Shown: positions 8,584 to 18,283 of the stretch, piece by piece
Position numbering within the stretch: the first letter of the stretch is position 1
Layout: each line of letters begins with the position of its first letter
Source of the DNA: Labilithrix sp.
Lineage (GTDB): Bacteria > Myxococcota_A > Polyangia > Polyangiales > Polyangiaceae
Reading direction: 5' to 3'
Length of the DNA stretch: 42,564 nucleotides
Assembly (NCBI GenBank): GCA_028287065.1
Contig: JAQBQJ010000342.1
Coordinates: 1 to 42,564 of the forward strand
Position numbers and translations under genes: made by a program
The notes under the pieces: model-generated
Database searches by the model: none
Seen by the model: only the letters and a program-made list of their open reading frames with translations
What the model was told of the DNA's origin: nothing

Positions 8584-8610
8584 GAAGGACTGCCTCTTAG
8601 CCCATTCTCG

Positions 8611-9330
8611 TCAGCCGTCGAAGCGGTACCCGACGCCGCGGACCGTCTGGATGTAGACGGGCTCCTGCGGGTCGACTTCGAGCTTGGCTCGGAGCTGCTG
8701 GATGAAGTTGTCGACGGTACGCGGCGTGCCGTGGTGCTTCGGCCCCCATACGCGCCGGAAGATGTCGTCGCGCGAGAGCACGCGACCGCGCTCGCTGACG
8801 AGGCACACGAGGACATCGAACTCGCGTGCGGTCATCTCGACCGGCTCGCCGCCGCGCTTCACGTTGCGGGCGGCGACGTCGACCTCGACGTCGCCGAACA
8901 CGATCCCGCGACGGCGCTCGGGGGGAGCCGCATGGCCGCGACGGAGCGCGGCCCGCACGCGTGCGAGCAGCTCGGCGAGGCTGAACGGCTTCGCGACGTA
9001 GTCCTCCGCTCCGAGCTCGAGCCCGGCGACCTTGTCCATCTCGCCGGCCTTCGCGGAGAGGATGATGATCGGCATCGTGCGGCCCTCGCCGCGCAGATCG
9101 TGGAGCACCTCGAGGCCGTTGCGCTTCGGGAGCATCACGTCGAGGACGATGAGATCGGGCTCGATGCTGCGCGCGAGCTCGAGGCCCTTCTCGCCGTCGT
9201 CCGCGACCTCGACGACGTAGCCTTCGCTCTCGAGATTGATCCGCAGGCCGATGGCGATGCTCGGATCGTCCTCGACGACGAGGACGCGTTTTCCCGACAG
9301 ATCCGCGGTCTTTCGCTTCGGCTCCAGCAT
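8611..9330 (-). CDS. OmpR-family DNA-binding response regulator
   Basis: A 239-residue two-component response regulator. The receiver domain has the acidic pair D21/D22 in VVEDDPS, the phosphoacceptor D64 in LIVLDVMLP, S92 in IILSAKAG and the conserved K114 in YVAKPF. From about residue 145 a winged-helix (Trans_reg_C) domain follows, with MTAREFDVLVCLVSERG, LSRDDIFRRVWG and the recognition/wing region RTVDNFIQQLRAKLE..YIQTVRGVGYRF. The histidine kinase gene lies 3 bases upstream on the same strand, so the two surely form a cognate pair. The regulated genes and the signal are not evident. A short 10-residue basic N-terminal lead precedes the receiver. Confidence 0.95.
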   Translation of the reverse strand: MLEPKRKTADLSGKRVLVVEDDPSIAIGLRINLESEGYVVEVADDGEKGLELARSIEPDLIVLDVMLPKRNGLEVLHDLRGEGRTMPIIILSAKAGEMDKVAGLELGAEDYVAKPFSLAELLARVRAALRRGHAAPPERRRGIVFGDVEVDVAARNVKRGGEPVEMTAREFDVLVCLVSERGRVLSRDDIFRRVWGPKHHGTPRTVDNFIQQLRAKLEVDPQEPVYIQTVRGVGYRFDG

Positions 9331-9333
9331 CGG

Positions 9334-10407
9334 TCAGGCAGTGCTCGCGCGGATGACCGTGGGTTCCGCGTCGATGTCCCCGTTCGTGTCCTTCTTCTCG
9401 CTCGCGCGCGTGGTCTTCGCGCGCCGCGAGGCCTTCGGATCGCGCGATGCCGGCGCGGCCGGCAGCACGATCGTGAAGCGGCTGCCCTGACCGGGCGCGC
9501 TCTCGACCGTGACCCGCGCATGATGCGCGCGGGCGACGTGCTTCACGATCGCGAGGCCGAGGCCCGAGCCTTCCTTCGACCGGGAGAGACGATCGTCGAT
9601 GCGGTAGAACTTCTCGAAGATGCGTCGCTGCTCCGGTCGCGGGATGCCTTCGCCGTTGTCGGTGACGGCGATCCCGACCTCGCCCTTCGGCGTGAGCAGC
9701 GCGAGCAGGCGCACGGCGGGCGGCGTGCCTCCGTACTTGTGAGCGTTGGACACGAGGTTCACGACTGCGTCGACGATGGCGGCGCGATCCACGATGACGT
9801 TCGGGAGATCGGGCGCGACCTCGACCTCCAGATCGAGGTCCTTGCCGATGTGCGTACGCGGCGCGTAGGCGCGGACCGTATCGTCGATGATGTCCTGCAC
9901 GTTCTCGAGCCGCAGCTCGTAGATCTTGCGACCGGCCGCCATGCGTCCCCAGTCGAGGAGACGCTCGATCAGGCGCGAGAGCCGCTCCGACTCGGCGACG
10001 AGCAGCGACGTGCACTGCGTTCGCGTCGCGGCGTCGTCGCCCGAGCGCTCGATGGTCTCCGCGAAGAGGCGGATCGCGGTGAGCGGCGTCCGGAGCTCGT
10101 GGCTGACCTTCGAGACGAAGTCGGCCTGGAGCTCGGAGAGGTTGGCCTCGCGCCGGATGAAGACGAGCACGAGCACGACGCCGGTGACGACGACCGAGAC
10201 GAAGCTGACCGAGAGGATGCCGAAGAGGAGGTTGATCCGCGCCTCGACGAACATCTGGATGATGCCGATCGAGAGGAGGAGGACGGTCGGGACGATGACG
10301 AGATACACGAGGAGCTGGACGATCCGCCGATACCCCATCCGCTGGAGGTTCTTGGCGGCGACCTGCCGGATGGTCTTGCCGCCGGTCTGGGAAGGCCGAT
10401 CGCTCAT
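9334..10407 (-). CDS. Membrane sensor histidine kinase
   Basis: About 357 residues. Two membrane helices (residues 29-50 and 60-84) enclose an external loop of only about nine residues, so it probably senses a membrane or intramembrane signal rather than a periplasmic ligand. Directly after the second helix comes the H-box (FVSKVSHELRTPL, H103) with no separate HAMP or PAS domain. The ATPase part has NLVSNAHKYGG (N-box), VTDNGEGIP (G1), FEKFYRID (F) and GSGLGLAIVKHV (G2). The C-terminal 40 residues are charged and low in complexity. The ORF track starts at 10605, but that lead is a Pro/Trp-rich shadow of the divergent gene. I prefer ATG 10407; ATG 10422 is an alternative. It pairs with the response regulator 3 bases downstream. 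Confidence 0.92.
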   Translation of the reverse strand: MSDRPSQTGGKTIRQVAAKNLQRMGYRRIVQLLVYLVIVPTVLLLSIGIIQMFVEARINLLFGILSVSFVSVVVTGVVLVLVFIRREANLSELQADFVSKVSHELRTPLTAIRLFAETIERSGDDAATRTQCTSLLVAESERLSRLIERLLDWGRMAAGRKIYELRLENVQDIIDDTVRAYAPRTHIGKDLDLEVEVAPDLPNVIVDRAAIVDAVVNLVSNAHKYGGTPPAVRLLALLTPKGEVGIAVTDNGEGIPRPEQRRIFEKFYRIDDRLSRSKEGSGLGLAIVKHVARAHHARVTVESAPGQGSRFTIVLPAAPASRDPKASRRAKTTRASEKKDTNGDIDAEPTVIRASTA

Positions 10408-10469
10408 GTCCAGCCGCGTCATTAGCACCGCCGTCACGAATCGTCGCCTTCGTCCGACGAGGGGGTGTG

Positions 10470-11156
10470 ATGCGTTCGTCGATGGCGCTTTTTGCGGCGA
10501 TTGTGGTGTTTTCTGCAGCAGCGTGCCGATCCCCAGAGATCGGTTCACGGAGCACGGCCACGGCGACGGCCACGGCCACGGCCACGGCCGTGAGCCCCAT
10601 TCCAATCCCTGTTCCTGTTCCTGTTCCTGTTCCGCCCAACCCCATCGTCACCCGCGCTCGCCTCGAGGTCGCACGCGGCGTCACCTACGACTCCGCATAC
10701 CTCCCGATCGCCTACCCCAACGGCGATCCCTCGCCCGACCGCGGCGTCTGCACCGACGTCGTCATCCGATCCCTCCGCGCCACCGGCGTCGATCTCCAGT
10801 CGCGCATCCACGAGGACATCCTTCGCCACCCCACCGCGTACGCGACCGTCAAGCACCCCGACGGCAACATCGACCACCGCCGCGTCACGCCGATGCTCGC
10901 GTACCTCCGCGCGCACGCGACCGAGCTGCCGAAGACGTTCGACGACGCATCGCTCTCGACGTGGCAACCCGGCGACATCGTCGTCTGGGCCTTTCGCCCG
11001 TGCCCGGCGTGCAATCCCGATCACGTCGGCATCGTGAGCGATCGCAAGGGGGCACGCGACGTGCCGCTCGTCCTGCACAACATCGGGCCGGTCCCGAGCG
11101 AGGACGATCGCCTCGACGCATGGACCGTGCTCGGTCACTTCCGCGTGAAGAGCTGA
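10470..11156 (+). CDS. DUF1287 domain lipoprotein
   Basis: A protein of about 228 residues with a lipoprotein signal peptide (VVFSAAAC). Two repeat-derived linkers follow, TATATATATA and then PIPVPVPVPVP, and from about residue 65 a DUF1287 domain. Its conserved blocks are all present: VTYDSAY, PNGDPSPDRGVCTDVVIRSL, GVDLQSRIHEDI, GNIDHRRV and WQPGDIVVW..HVGIVSD. The Cys in GVCTDV together with the His in DHVGIV recalls the NlpC/P60-like papain fold, so a cell-wall or peptide hydrolase role is plausible but unproven. The start at ATG 10470 has a GAGGGGG Shine-Dalgarno; a GTG sits one codon earlier. It is divergent from the histidine kinase and convergent with aroE, with stop codons 8 bases apart. 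The linker DNA is one copy of the dispersed element described in the findings. Confidence 0.88.
   Translation: MRSSMALFAAIVVFSAAACRSPEIGSRSTATATATATATAVSPIPIPVPVPVPVPPNPIVTRARLEVARGVTYDSAYLPIAYPNGDPSPDRGVCTDVVIRSLRATGVDLQSRIHEDILRHPTAYATVKHPDGNIDHRRVTPMLAYLRAHATELPKTFDDASLSTWQPGDIVVWAFRPCPACNPDHVGIVSDRKGARDVPLVLHNIGPVPSEDDRLDAWTVLGHFRVKS
10538..10590 (+). repeat. Dispersed GATCGG-CACGG hexamer element, copy A
   Basis: The sequence GATCGGTTCACGGAGCACGG is followed by ACGGCC hexamers. It lies within the linker of the DUF1287 lipoprotein gene and in the sense direction encodes Ser-Thr-Ala-Thr repeats. Its antisense translation (AVAVAVAVLREPIS) is nearly the same as an authentic segment of the XseA protein (AVAVAVAVIREPIP), which comes from copy B. 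This shows the element is shared as DNA and not as protein. Confidence 0.8.
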
Positions 11157-11164
11157 CGCGTCGT

Positions 11165-12070
11165 TCAGGAGATCGAGTCGTCGATCGCGCTGCGCATCAC
11201 CGCGAGCGGCGCCGGCATGCCGAGCCACAGCTCGAACGCGAGGGCGCCTTGTCGCGCGAGCATGCCGAGACCGTTGTCGCATGCGAGCCCGCGATCCTTC
11301 GCAGAGGCGAGGAACGGCGTTCGTTGTGGCGCGTACACCACGTCGAGCGCGACGGCGCCCATCGGGACCTGGTCCCAGCGCACCGCGCCGGCGACCACCT
11401 CGCCCGGCGCCGCGCCCTTCATCCCGCAGCTCGTCGCCTGGACGATCGCGACGAGGCGCGCGTCTTCCGCGTCCGGCGCGTGCAAGCCGTCCGCGCCGAG
11501 CGCGACCGCCACGCCGCGACCGCCTGCGACGGCGAGCAAGCGATCGATCTCACGAACGTACGCAACGGCGTGCCCGGTCTCGCCCAGCGATCGACCACGG
11601 ATGAGCACGCGACCGAGGGAGAGATGCGACGCCATCGCGACGATCGCCGCACGCGCCGCGCCACCGGTGCCGATCACGACGCCGACCCCGCCTCGCAGCT
11701 TCACGGCGCCGATGCCCGCGAGGCGAACGATCTCGTCGGCGATGGCCGGCATGTCGGTGTTGTGCGCGCGCACGCGCCCTTCGGGCGTTCGCACCAGCGT
11801 GTTCGCCGCGCCGGTCGCACGCGCGCTCGCATGCACCTCGTCGACGAGCCCGAGCACGCTCTGCTTGTGCGGGACGGTGACGTTGAGCCCCGCGAATTCG
11901 CCGCGCCGCAGCGCATCGACGCGCCCTTTGAGGTCGGCGGCGCTCGTCTCGAGCTTCTCGTACACGTGCGGCAGACCCAGCGCTCGAAACGCCGCGGAGT
12001 GCATCGCAGGGCTCTTCGAGTGTGCGATCGGCGTCCCGATCACCGCGAACCGAAGCGGCGCATCGATCAT
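11165..12070 (-). CDS. aroE: Shikimate dehydrogenase
   Basis: A 301-residue NADP-dependent shikimate dehydrogenase, which reduces 3-dehydroshikimate to shikimate in aromatic amino acid synthesis. The substrate-binding domain starts FAVIGTPIAHSKSPAMHSAAF, with the SKS pair that holds the shikimate carboxylate. The catalytic Lys is in LNVTVPHK and the catalytic Asp in RAHNTD. The dinucleotide-binding loop is VIGTGGAARAAI, and the C-terminal part contains VALDVVYAPQRTPFL and ..GLGMLARQGALAFELW, both typical of AroE. It is slightly longer than the common 270-290 residues. Its ATG overlaps the TGA of xseA (ATGA), so it is the last gene of a three-gene overlapping set with xseA and the PH-domain gene. 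No other aromatic pathway gene is nearby. Confidence 0.95.
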   Translation of the reverse strand: MIDAPLRFAVIGTPIAHSKSPAMHSAAFRALGLPHVYEKLETSAADLKGRVDALRRGEFAGLNVTVPHKQSVLGLVDEVHASARATGAANTLVRTPEGRVRAHNTDMPAIADEIVRLAGIGAVKLRGGVGVVIGTGGAARAAIVAMASHLSLGRVLIRGRSLGETGHAVAYVREIDRLLAVAGGRGVAVALGADGLHAPDAEDARLVAIVQATSCGMKGAAPGEVVAGAVRWDQVPMGAVALDVVYAPQRTPFLASAKDRGLACDNGLGMLARQGALAFELWLGMPAPLAVMRSAIDDSIS

Positions 12071-13752
12071 TTCTTGCTCCGCGGAACGGGGTCGGTCGCG
12101 TCGACGTTCGTCACCTCGGCGTCGAACGAGCCGGCGCCGACCCGCACGTGCACGCGATCGCCCGGAGCGACCTCGCTCGCGTCACGCACCGCGCGTCCGT
12201 CCTTCGTGCGTGTCGCGATCGCGTAGCCGCGCGAAAGGACCTTGAGCGGGCTCATCGCGTCGAGACGTCCGGCGAGACCGGCGATCTCGCGACGCTCGTC
12301 GGAGAGACGCGCGCGCGAAGCTTCGACGAGCCGCCCCCGCACCTCGTTCGTGTGACCGCGCGTGGCCGTGAGGCGCGCGCGGGCGATCTCGAACAGACGC
12401 GTGCGGTATGCAAGCACCTGTCCCAGGTCGCGGGCGATCCGTGCGCGGGGATGCGCCGCGCCGAGCCTCCCGCCGAGGCGCGTGGCGGTCTCGCGATCGC
12501 GCGCGATGGTCCGCGTCACCATCCGCGACATGCGCGCGACGTGATCGTCGACGCGCTGCTGCGCGCTCGCGATGAGCAGCCGTGGATCGCGGAACGCGCT
12601 CGCGACCTTCGCGGTGCGCGCGCGCTCCTCGGCGATCCGCGCGTGGACGGCGCGGCGGAGGCGCATGTCGCGCTCCTCGAGGAGACGGCGGCGCCCGTTC
12701 GCGTCGGGCACGACCATCTCGGCGGCCTGCGAAGGCGTGGACGCGCGGGCATCGGCGGCGAAGTCGACGAGCGTAATGTCGGTCTCGTGACCGACGGCGC
12801 TGACCACGGGGACGCGGCACGCAGCGACGTCACGCACGAGCTGCTCGTCGTGGAACGCGAGGAGATCGTCCTGCGAGCCGCCGCCGCGTCCGACGATGAT
12901 CACGTCGACCTCGGGGATCCGCTGGAGAGCGGCGAGCGAGCGACGGACCGCCTCGGCGGCGCCGACGCCTTGCACCTGCGCGGGCGCGAGCAGGATGCGC
13001 GCGCCGCCGCGACGGAACGACACCTTGCAGATGTCGTGGATGACGGCGCCGCCCGCGCTCGTCACGACGCCGATGATGCGCGGCTCGTGAGGGAGCGGCC
13101 GCTTGCGCTCCTGCGCGAAGAGGCCTTCGGCGTGGAGCTTGACCTTGAGCTTCTCGAGCGCCTCGAGGAGAGCGCCCTTGCCGGTCGGCTCGATGCGATC
13201 GCCGATGAACTGCATCTTCCCGCGCGGCGACCAGAAGGTCGGCTTTCCGCGAAGGCGGATGCGAACGCCGTCTTTGACGAGCGCCTTCGAGCGCGGCGTG
13301 ACGTTCGCGCGATAGACGACGCAATCGACGACGGCCTCTTCGTCCTCGTCTTTGAGGCAGAAGTAGAGGTGGCCGCTGGGCGCGGGCCGAGCGCCGCTGA
13401 TCTCGCCCTCGACCCAGAGGGCTTCGGAGAAGTTTCGTTCGAGGGTGCGGGTGAGGATGCGGCCGAGCTGCGCGACGGTGAAGATCGTCGGCACCGCTTT
13501 CGCCGTGGCCGTGGCCGCCGTGGCCGTGGCCGTGCTCCGTGGAGGACCGATCTTCTCGGGGGGCGTCGCCGGCTGAGACGTCGTCGCGGCCTGCTGACCT
13601 TCATCCGGGATCGGTTCACGGATGACGGCCACGGCCACGGCCACGGCGGGAGAAGGCGGCGATTCCTCCTTCGGCTTCGGTGCTTGCGGGGCAAACACCG
13701 CGAAGTCGAACGCGATGTTCTCGCCCTTCGCCGGCGGGCGCTTCTCGCTCAT
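12067..13752 (-). CDS. xseA: Exodeoxyribonuclease VII large subunit with N-terminal repeat-rich extension
   Basis: A 561-residue protein. Exonuclease VII degrades single-stranded DNA from both ends and acts with the small subunit XseB, which is not in this window. From about residue 80 the normal order is seen: IFTVAQLGRILTRTLERNF, the OB-fold LWVEGEISGARPAPSGHLYF, then the catalytic domain with GVVTSAGGAVIHDI, VDVIIVGRGGGSQDDLLAF, SAVGHETDITLVDFAAD and RASTPSQAAE. A long helical region follows, and the C-terminus has VLSRGYAI. The first 75-80 residues are an extra low-complexity segment with AVAVAVAV and TATATAATATA. It is encoded by two copies of the dispersed element in opposite orientation. 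The start at ATG 13752 overlaps the PH-domain gene stop (ATGA). Because the extension is unlike the rest of the family, an internal start nearer residue 75 cannot be excluded. Confidence 0.93.
   Translation of the reverse strand: MSEKRPPAKGENIAFDFAVFAPQAPKPKEESPPSPAVAVAVAVIREPIPDEGQQAATTSQPATPPEKIGPPRSTATATAATATAKAVPTIFTVAQLGRILTRTLERNFSEALWVEGEISGARPAPSGHLYFCLKDEDEEAVVDCVVYRANVTPRSKALVKDGVRIRLRGKPTFWSPRGKMQFIGDRIEPTGKGALLEALEKLKVKLHAEGLFAQERKRPLPHEPRIIGVVTSAGGAVIHDICKVSFRRGGARILLAPAQVQGVGAAEAVRRSLAALQRIPEVDVIIVGRGGGSQDDLLAFHDEQLVRDVAACRVPVVSAVGHETDITLVDFAADARASTPSQAAEMVVPDANGRRRLLEERDMRLRRAVHARIAEERARTAKVASAFRDPRLLIASAQQRVDDHVARMSRMVTRTIARDRETATRLGGRLGAAHPRARIARDLGQVLAYRTRLFEIARARLTATRGHTNEVRGRLVEASRARLSDERREIAGLAGRLDAMSPLKVLSRGYAIATRTKDGRAVRDASEVAPGDRVHVRVGAGSFDAEVTNVDATDPVPRSKK
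13501..13552 (-). repeat. Dispersed GATCGG-CACGG hexamer element, copy C (inverted relative to B)
   Basis: Read on the minus strand it begins GATCGGTCCTCCACGGAGCA and continues with ACGGCC hexamers. Compared with copy A it has a few extra bases after GATCGGT, but shares CACGGAGCACGGCCACGGC. It lies about 56 bases from copy B, in the opposite orientation, so xseA carries an imperfect inverted repeat in its 5' part. Here it encodes the Ser-Thr-Ala-Thr linker of XseA. Confidence 0.75.
13609..13648 (+). repeat. Dispersed GATCGG-CACGG hexamer element, copy B
   Basis: On the plus strand it begins GATCGGTTCACGGATGACGG and continues with ACGGCC hexamers. The first 14 bases, GATCGGTTCACGGA, are identical to copy A. 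It lies antisense in xseA, where the coding strand gives Ala-Val repeats followed by IREPIP. Confidence 0.8.
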
Positions 13753-14213
13753 CCGGCCGGCTCGACGTCGAGGACGCGCACGCCGCGCTTCTTCTTCTCT
13801 TGCTCGGTCGAGTAGCGGAGCTTCTCGTACAGCGACATCACGTTCGTCTTGATGCCGACGATGCGGATTTCCGGCGTCGTCTTGTCCATCGCCTCGAGGA
13901 TGATGTTGCCCGTGCCCATGATGCGCTGCCCGAACGGCCGCTCCACGACGTAGTCGACGACGCGGTAGAGATCGAGCTGCTCCATGCGCTTCGAGAACAC
14001 GCCCTTCTCGATGACCACGCGCTGACTCGTGATCCGGTAGTGCACGCCGCGCGTCTGGAAGAAGGTGACGAGCACCGAGATGCCGAGCGTGAGGATCGCG
14101 AGCAAGAGCCCGCCCACCCCCTGGATGAGCGCCGGCCGGCCCTCGAACAGCAGCTCTTCGCTCGCGCCGGGCATGAGCCCTGGCGCGCCGGGCTTCACGA
14201 GACCCTGGGACAT
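13749..14213 (-). CDS. Bacterial PH-domain (bPH2/DUF304-type) membrane protein
   Basis: A 154-residue protein. The order ELLFEGRPALIQG, a membrane helix (VGGLLLAILTLGISVLVTFF, residues about 33-52), then HYRITSQRVVIEKGVFSKR and EQLDLYRVVDYVVERPF is that of bacterial PH-like (YdbS/DUF304) domains. In these, a short hydrophobic anchor is followed by a beta-rich domain at the membrane surface. Their biochemical role is generally unknown. The C-terminus is basic (EQEKKKRGVR). The TGA overlaps the xseA ATG, which ties it to xseA and aroE, although no functional link is obvious. The upstream gap of 66 bases is shared with a divergent gene and should contain promoters for both. Confidence 0.8.
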   Translation of the reverse strand: MSQGLVKPGAPGLMPGASEELLFEGRPALIQGVGGLLLAILTLGISVLVTFFQTRGVHYRITSQRVVIEKGVFSKRMEQLDLYRVVDYVVERPFGQRIMGTGNIILEAMDKTTPEIRIVGIKTNVMSLYEKLRYSTEQEKKKRGVRVLDVEPAG

Positions 14214-14279
14214 GGGGATAGGGTCGTCTCTGCGCGCGCGGGATGCAAGACGGAGCGTCTGGTAGACTCACTGCGCGCC

Positions 14280-16010
14280 GTGAAGATACGGGTCCTCCTC
14301 GTCGCGTGCAGCTTCGTCGTCGCCCACCCCGACATGCCGGCGAGCGCGCAACCGCAGCCGAGCCCGGCCCTGCTCCTCGACGACCCGCAGGCGCTCCACC
14401 ACCTCGAAGCGAACGGCTACGCCTTCGATGCGATCGTCAGCCCAGCGAAGAAGCGCGCGTTCGTCGCGAAGATCGCCGAGGACATGGCCGAATTCACCCG
14501 CGGCGCCACGCCCGAGAGCGTGCGACGTCCGTTCCAGATCGCATGGCTCGAGCGCGGTCGCTTCGAGCTCGTGGGCGTCGTGAACCGCTTCGATCGCCGG
14601 CTCGATCCGCTCGACGCTCCGTCGTGCGGCGAGGTCCGGCTCGTGTATCGCCTCGCGCTCGACAACCCGGGACGCCCGACGACGCGCCTGCCGATGACGG
14701 TCAACGTTCGCTTCCCGCAAGCCGATCGCGGAGGGTGCCGCAAGATCGCCGAGACGTGGCTCTCGGGTCGCGACGTCCTCACGATCCTGCGCGACCTGCC
14801 TCCGTTCACGCGCCTCGAGACGAACTTCCAGTCCATCCACGTGCCGTCGTACCGGCTCGACATGGACGACAACGCCGAGTACGTGATGCGCACCTTCAAG
14901 GTGGCGGGCGACGGCCTCGTGCCCGACACGCTGACCAACACGCCTCGCGATGATCTCGGCGCCGACGAGGTCGCCGCGCTCGCGCGCTGGGTGCGCGAGA
15001 ACATCGCCGCGATCGACGCCGGCACCGCGCTCGTGCCCGAAAAGTTCCTCGCCATGCGCAGCGTATCGGTATCGCCGCGCGGGCTCCTGCATGTCGCGAA
15101 TCGCCCATTTTCCAGGCACTTCCCGGATGCGCTGGTCGCCTTCGGCCACGCGCTCGCGACGAGCCCGCCGCGGGAGCGCGCGCAGACGCCCGAGCTGCTG
15201 CTGCGCCGCCTCGACGAGGCCACGTGCGTTGGATGCCACCAGAGCCGCGGTGTCGCCGGTTTCCATCTGCTCGGCGAAGAGCGCGATCGCGCGAAGACGT
15301 TCAACGCGCTCGCGGTCGGTCACTCTCCGCACCTCGCCGCAGAGCTGCCGTGGCGTGCCGAGGTGCTCGCCGCTTCGTCGCGCGGTGAGCCACTACCGCG
15401 ATCGCGACCGTTCTCCGGACGCGCTGACGGACCGGGCGTCGCGGGCGCAGAGTGCGGCCTCGCTCCGGGCTTCGAAGCATGGACGTGCGCGCCGGGCCTC
15501 TCCTGTCGTGAGATGCAGCAAGGAAGCCTGGGCGTGTGCGCTCCGGACTCCGGGTCCCGTCCCGGCGATCCCTGCGAGACGGTGACGTCGGAGCCGAGCG
15601 CGCGACCCGAGGGCCCGGTGGTGACGAGCCACACGCCCGACGCGACGTGCCCCGCGCTCGGCCCGGACACGGGCTCGCGCCCGTTCTGCGCCCCGAACTG
15701 GCTCGGCTTCACCGGCGGCATGTGCAGCGCGTACTGCACGCGCCTCGGCGAGGTCGACGGCGGAGCGATCTGCGCGCCGCTCCCCGCGGCCCGCTACGAG
15801 GCCGATTGCTTCTACTCGCGCGAGCCTGTCGAGCGATGTCTGAAGCGCCACTTCATCAAGGCGAAGGTCGCGACCTGCGATGCCGAGCGGGCCTGCCGTG
15901 ACGACTTCGCCTGCACCCGCGTGCCCGGCGCGCCCGACGGTCTCGGCGCCTGCGTCCCTCCCTATTTCGTGTTCCAGGTCCGCGTCGACGGCCCCGTGCT
16001 CGACCGCTGA
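14280..16010 (+). CDS. Secreted Cys-rich protein with a single CXXCH motif
   Basis: A 576-residue exported protein. The N-terminus (MKIRVLLVACSFVVAHPDMPASAQP) is a Sec signal with a plausible cleavage after ASA. I do not recognise a named family for the main region (about residues 30-300), which has GVVNRFDRRLDP, TRLETNFQSIHVP and DMDDNAEYVMRTF. Near residue 315 is CVGCHQSRGVAGFH, a c-type haem attachment motif. The C-terminal 200 residues hold many Cys in short spacings (ECGLAPGFEAWTCAPGLSC, CAPNWLGFTGGMCSAYC), which suggests a disulfide-rich extracellular domain. The start is GTG 14280, with a TAGACT box 11 bases upstream. The ORF track's start at 13680 is a read-through shadow. It could be an electron-transfer or surface protein; that is inference. 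Confidence 0.75.
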   Translation: MKIRVLLVACSFVVAHPDMPASAQPQPSPALLLDDPQALHHLEANGYAFDAIVSPAKKRAFVAKIAEDMAEFTRGATPESVRRPFQIAWLERGRFELVGVVNRFDRRLDPLDAPSCGEVRLVYRLALDNPGRPTTRLPMTVNVRFPQADRGGCRKIAETWLSGRDVLTILRDLPPFTRLETNFQSIHVPSYRLDMDDNAEYVMRTFKVAGDGLVPDTLTNTPRDDLGADEVAALARWVRENIAAIDAGTALVPEKFLAMRSVSVSPRGLLHVANRPFSRHFPDALVAFGHALATSPPRERAQTPELLLRRLDEATCVGCHQSRGVAGFHLLGEERDRAKTFNALAVGHSPHLAAELPWRAEVLAASSRGEPLPRSRPFSGRADGPGVAGAECGLAPGFEAWTCAPGLSCREMQQGSLGVCAPDSGSRPGDPCETVTSEPSARPEGPVVTSHTPDATCPALGPDTGSRPFCAPNWLGFTGGMCSAYCTRLGEVDGGAICAPLPAARYEADCFYSREPVERCLKRHFIKAKVATCDAERACRDDFACTRVPGAPDGLGACVPPYFVFQVRVDGPVLDR

Positions 16011-16133
16011 CGGTGCTCCGCCGCTCGTGCGGCCTCGACGCCTCGGCGCCTGCGTGATCCAGGGCTCGCATACGGTTCCGAGCGCTCCCGCGGAACTGTT
16101 GGGTTTTCACGACAATCAACCACATTGTAGGGC

Positions 16134-16149
16134 TGGCACCCACCTTGCT
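16134..16149 (+). promoter_or_regulatory. Sigma-54 (RpoN) promoter, -24/-12
   Basis: TGGCAC-CCACC-TTGCT matches the RpoN consensus at all invariant positions: GG at 16135-16136 and GC at 16147-16148, exactly 10 bases apart. The expected transcript start is about 12 bases downstream, near 16160. That leaves a leader of about 26 bases with the GGAGA ribosome binding site before ATG 16186. A 5-base inverted repeat ACAAT-N7-ATTGT (16112-16128) lies just upstream. RpoN promoters need an enhancer-binding activator, whose gene is not in the window. Confidence 0.85.
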
Positions 16150-16185
16150 GGGACCGGGGTGTCCCTCAACCCCTCGGAGAATCCC

Positions 16186-16668
16186 ATGAAACATTCAGTC
16201 GCCATCGCTGCCGCCGCCTTCTCCGTGCTCGGCCTCCTCACAGTCGTCGCCTGCTCCGGACAGTCGGATGACGGCACCACCGGCGACGACCAGGAGGTCC
16301 GCGGCGCAGGAAAGATGTGCGGAGGGATCGCCGGACTTCGCTGCGCGGCCGGCCTGACGTGCAGCTACGTCGGCTCGTATCCCGACGCCGCCGGCACGTG
16401 CGTCGCGCCGAAACCGGGCGAGGAAGGCGCGCAGTGCGGAGGCATCGCCGCGCTCAAGTGCAATCCGGGCCTGACCTGCAAGATCGCCGGAACGCAGTCG
16501 AGCGGACCCCCGCCCGGCACGATGGGTATGCCCGCGCTCGATGCGGGCCATGGTGGACCGCCTCCCGGCGCCGTCGGCCTGCCGTTCCCGGACGCCTCCG
16601 GCACGTGCGTGAAGAGCAGCGGTCCGCCGCCCGGCACGATGGGCTTCCCCGCGCCTCCGCACAGGTGA
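16186..16668 (+). CDS. Cys-rich lipoprotein under sigma-54 control
   Basis: A 160-residue protein with a clear lipoprotein signal (VLGLLTVVAC). The mature part has two similar Cys units, CGGIAGLRCAAGLTC and CGGIAALKCNPGLTC, each followed by a further Cys in a G-T-C-V context, resembling small disulfide-bonded IGFBP/Kazal-like modules. The C-terminal half has three SSGPPPGTMG-like Pro/Gly repeats. Start ATG 16186 has GGAGA at a 6-base spacing, and the ORF track's start at 15880 is a shadow. The gene stands alone behind a near-perfect RpoN promoter, so expression is likely conditional, for example during starvation or development if the host is a myxobacterium. Function unknown; probably surface-exposed. 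Confidence 0.85.
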   Translation: MKHSVAIAAAAFSVLGLLTVVACSGQSDDGTTGDDQEVRGAGKMCGGIAGLRCAAGLTCSYVGSYPDAAGTCVAPKPGEEGAQCGGIAALKCNPGLTCKIAGTQSSGPPPGTMGMPALDAGHGGPPPGAVGLPFPDASGTCVKSSGPPPGTMGFPAPPHR

Positions 16669-16719
16669 GCCGTGCGCGCGTAGTGGTCACCGTTGGAGAA
16701 TCGCGGTAACGGTGCCGCC

Positions 16720-18234
<1,515 letters not shown>

Positions 18235-18283
18235 GGGCCGGCTAGGGCCTGTCGGGCATTCGTCGCGGTCACGTCGCCTCTCG

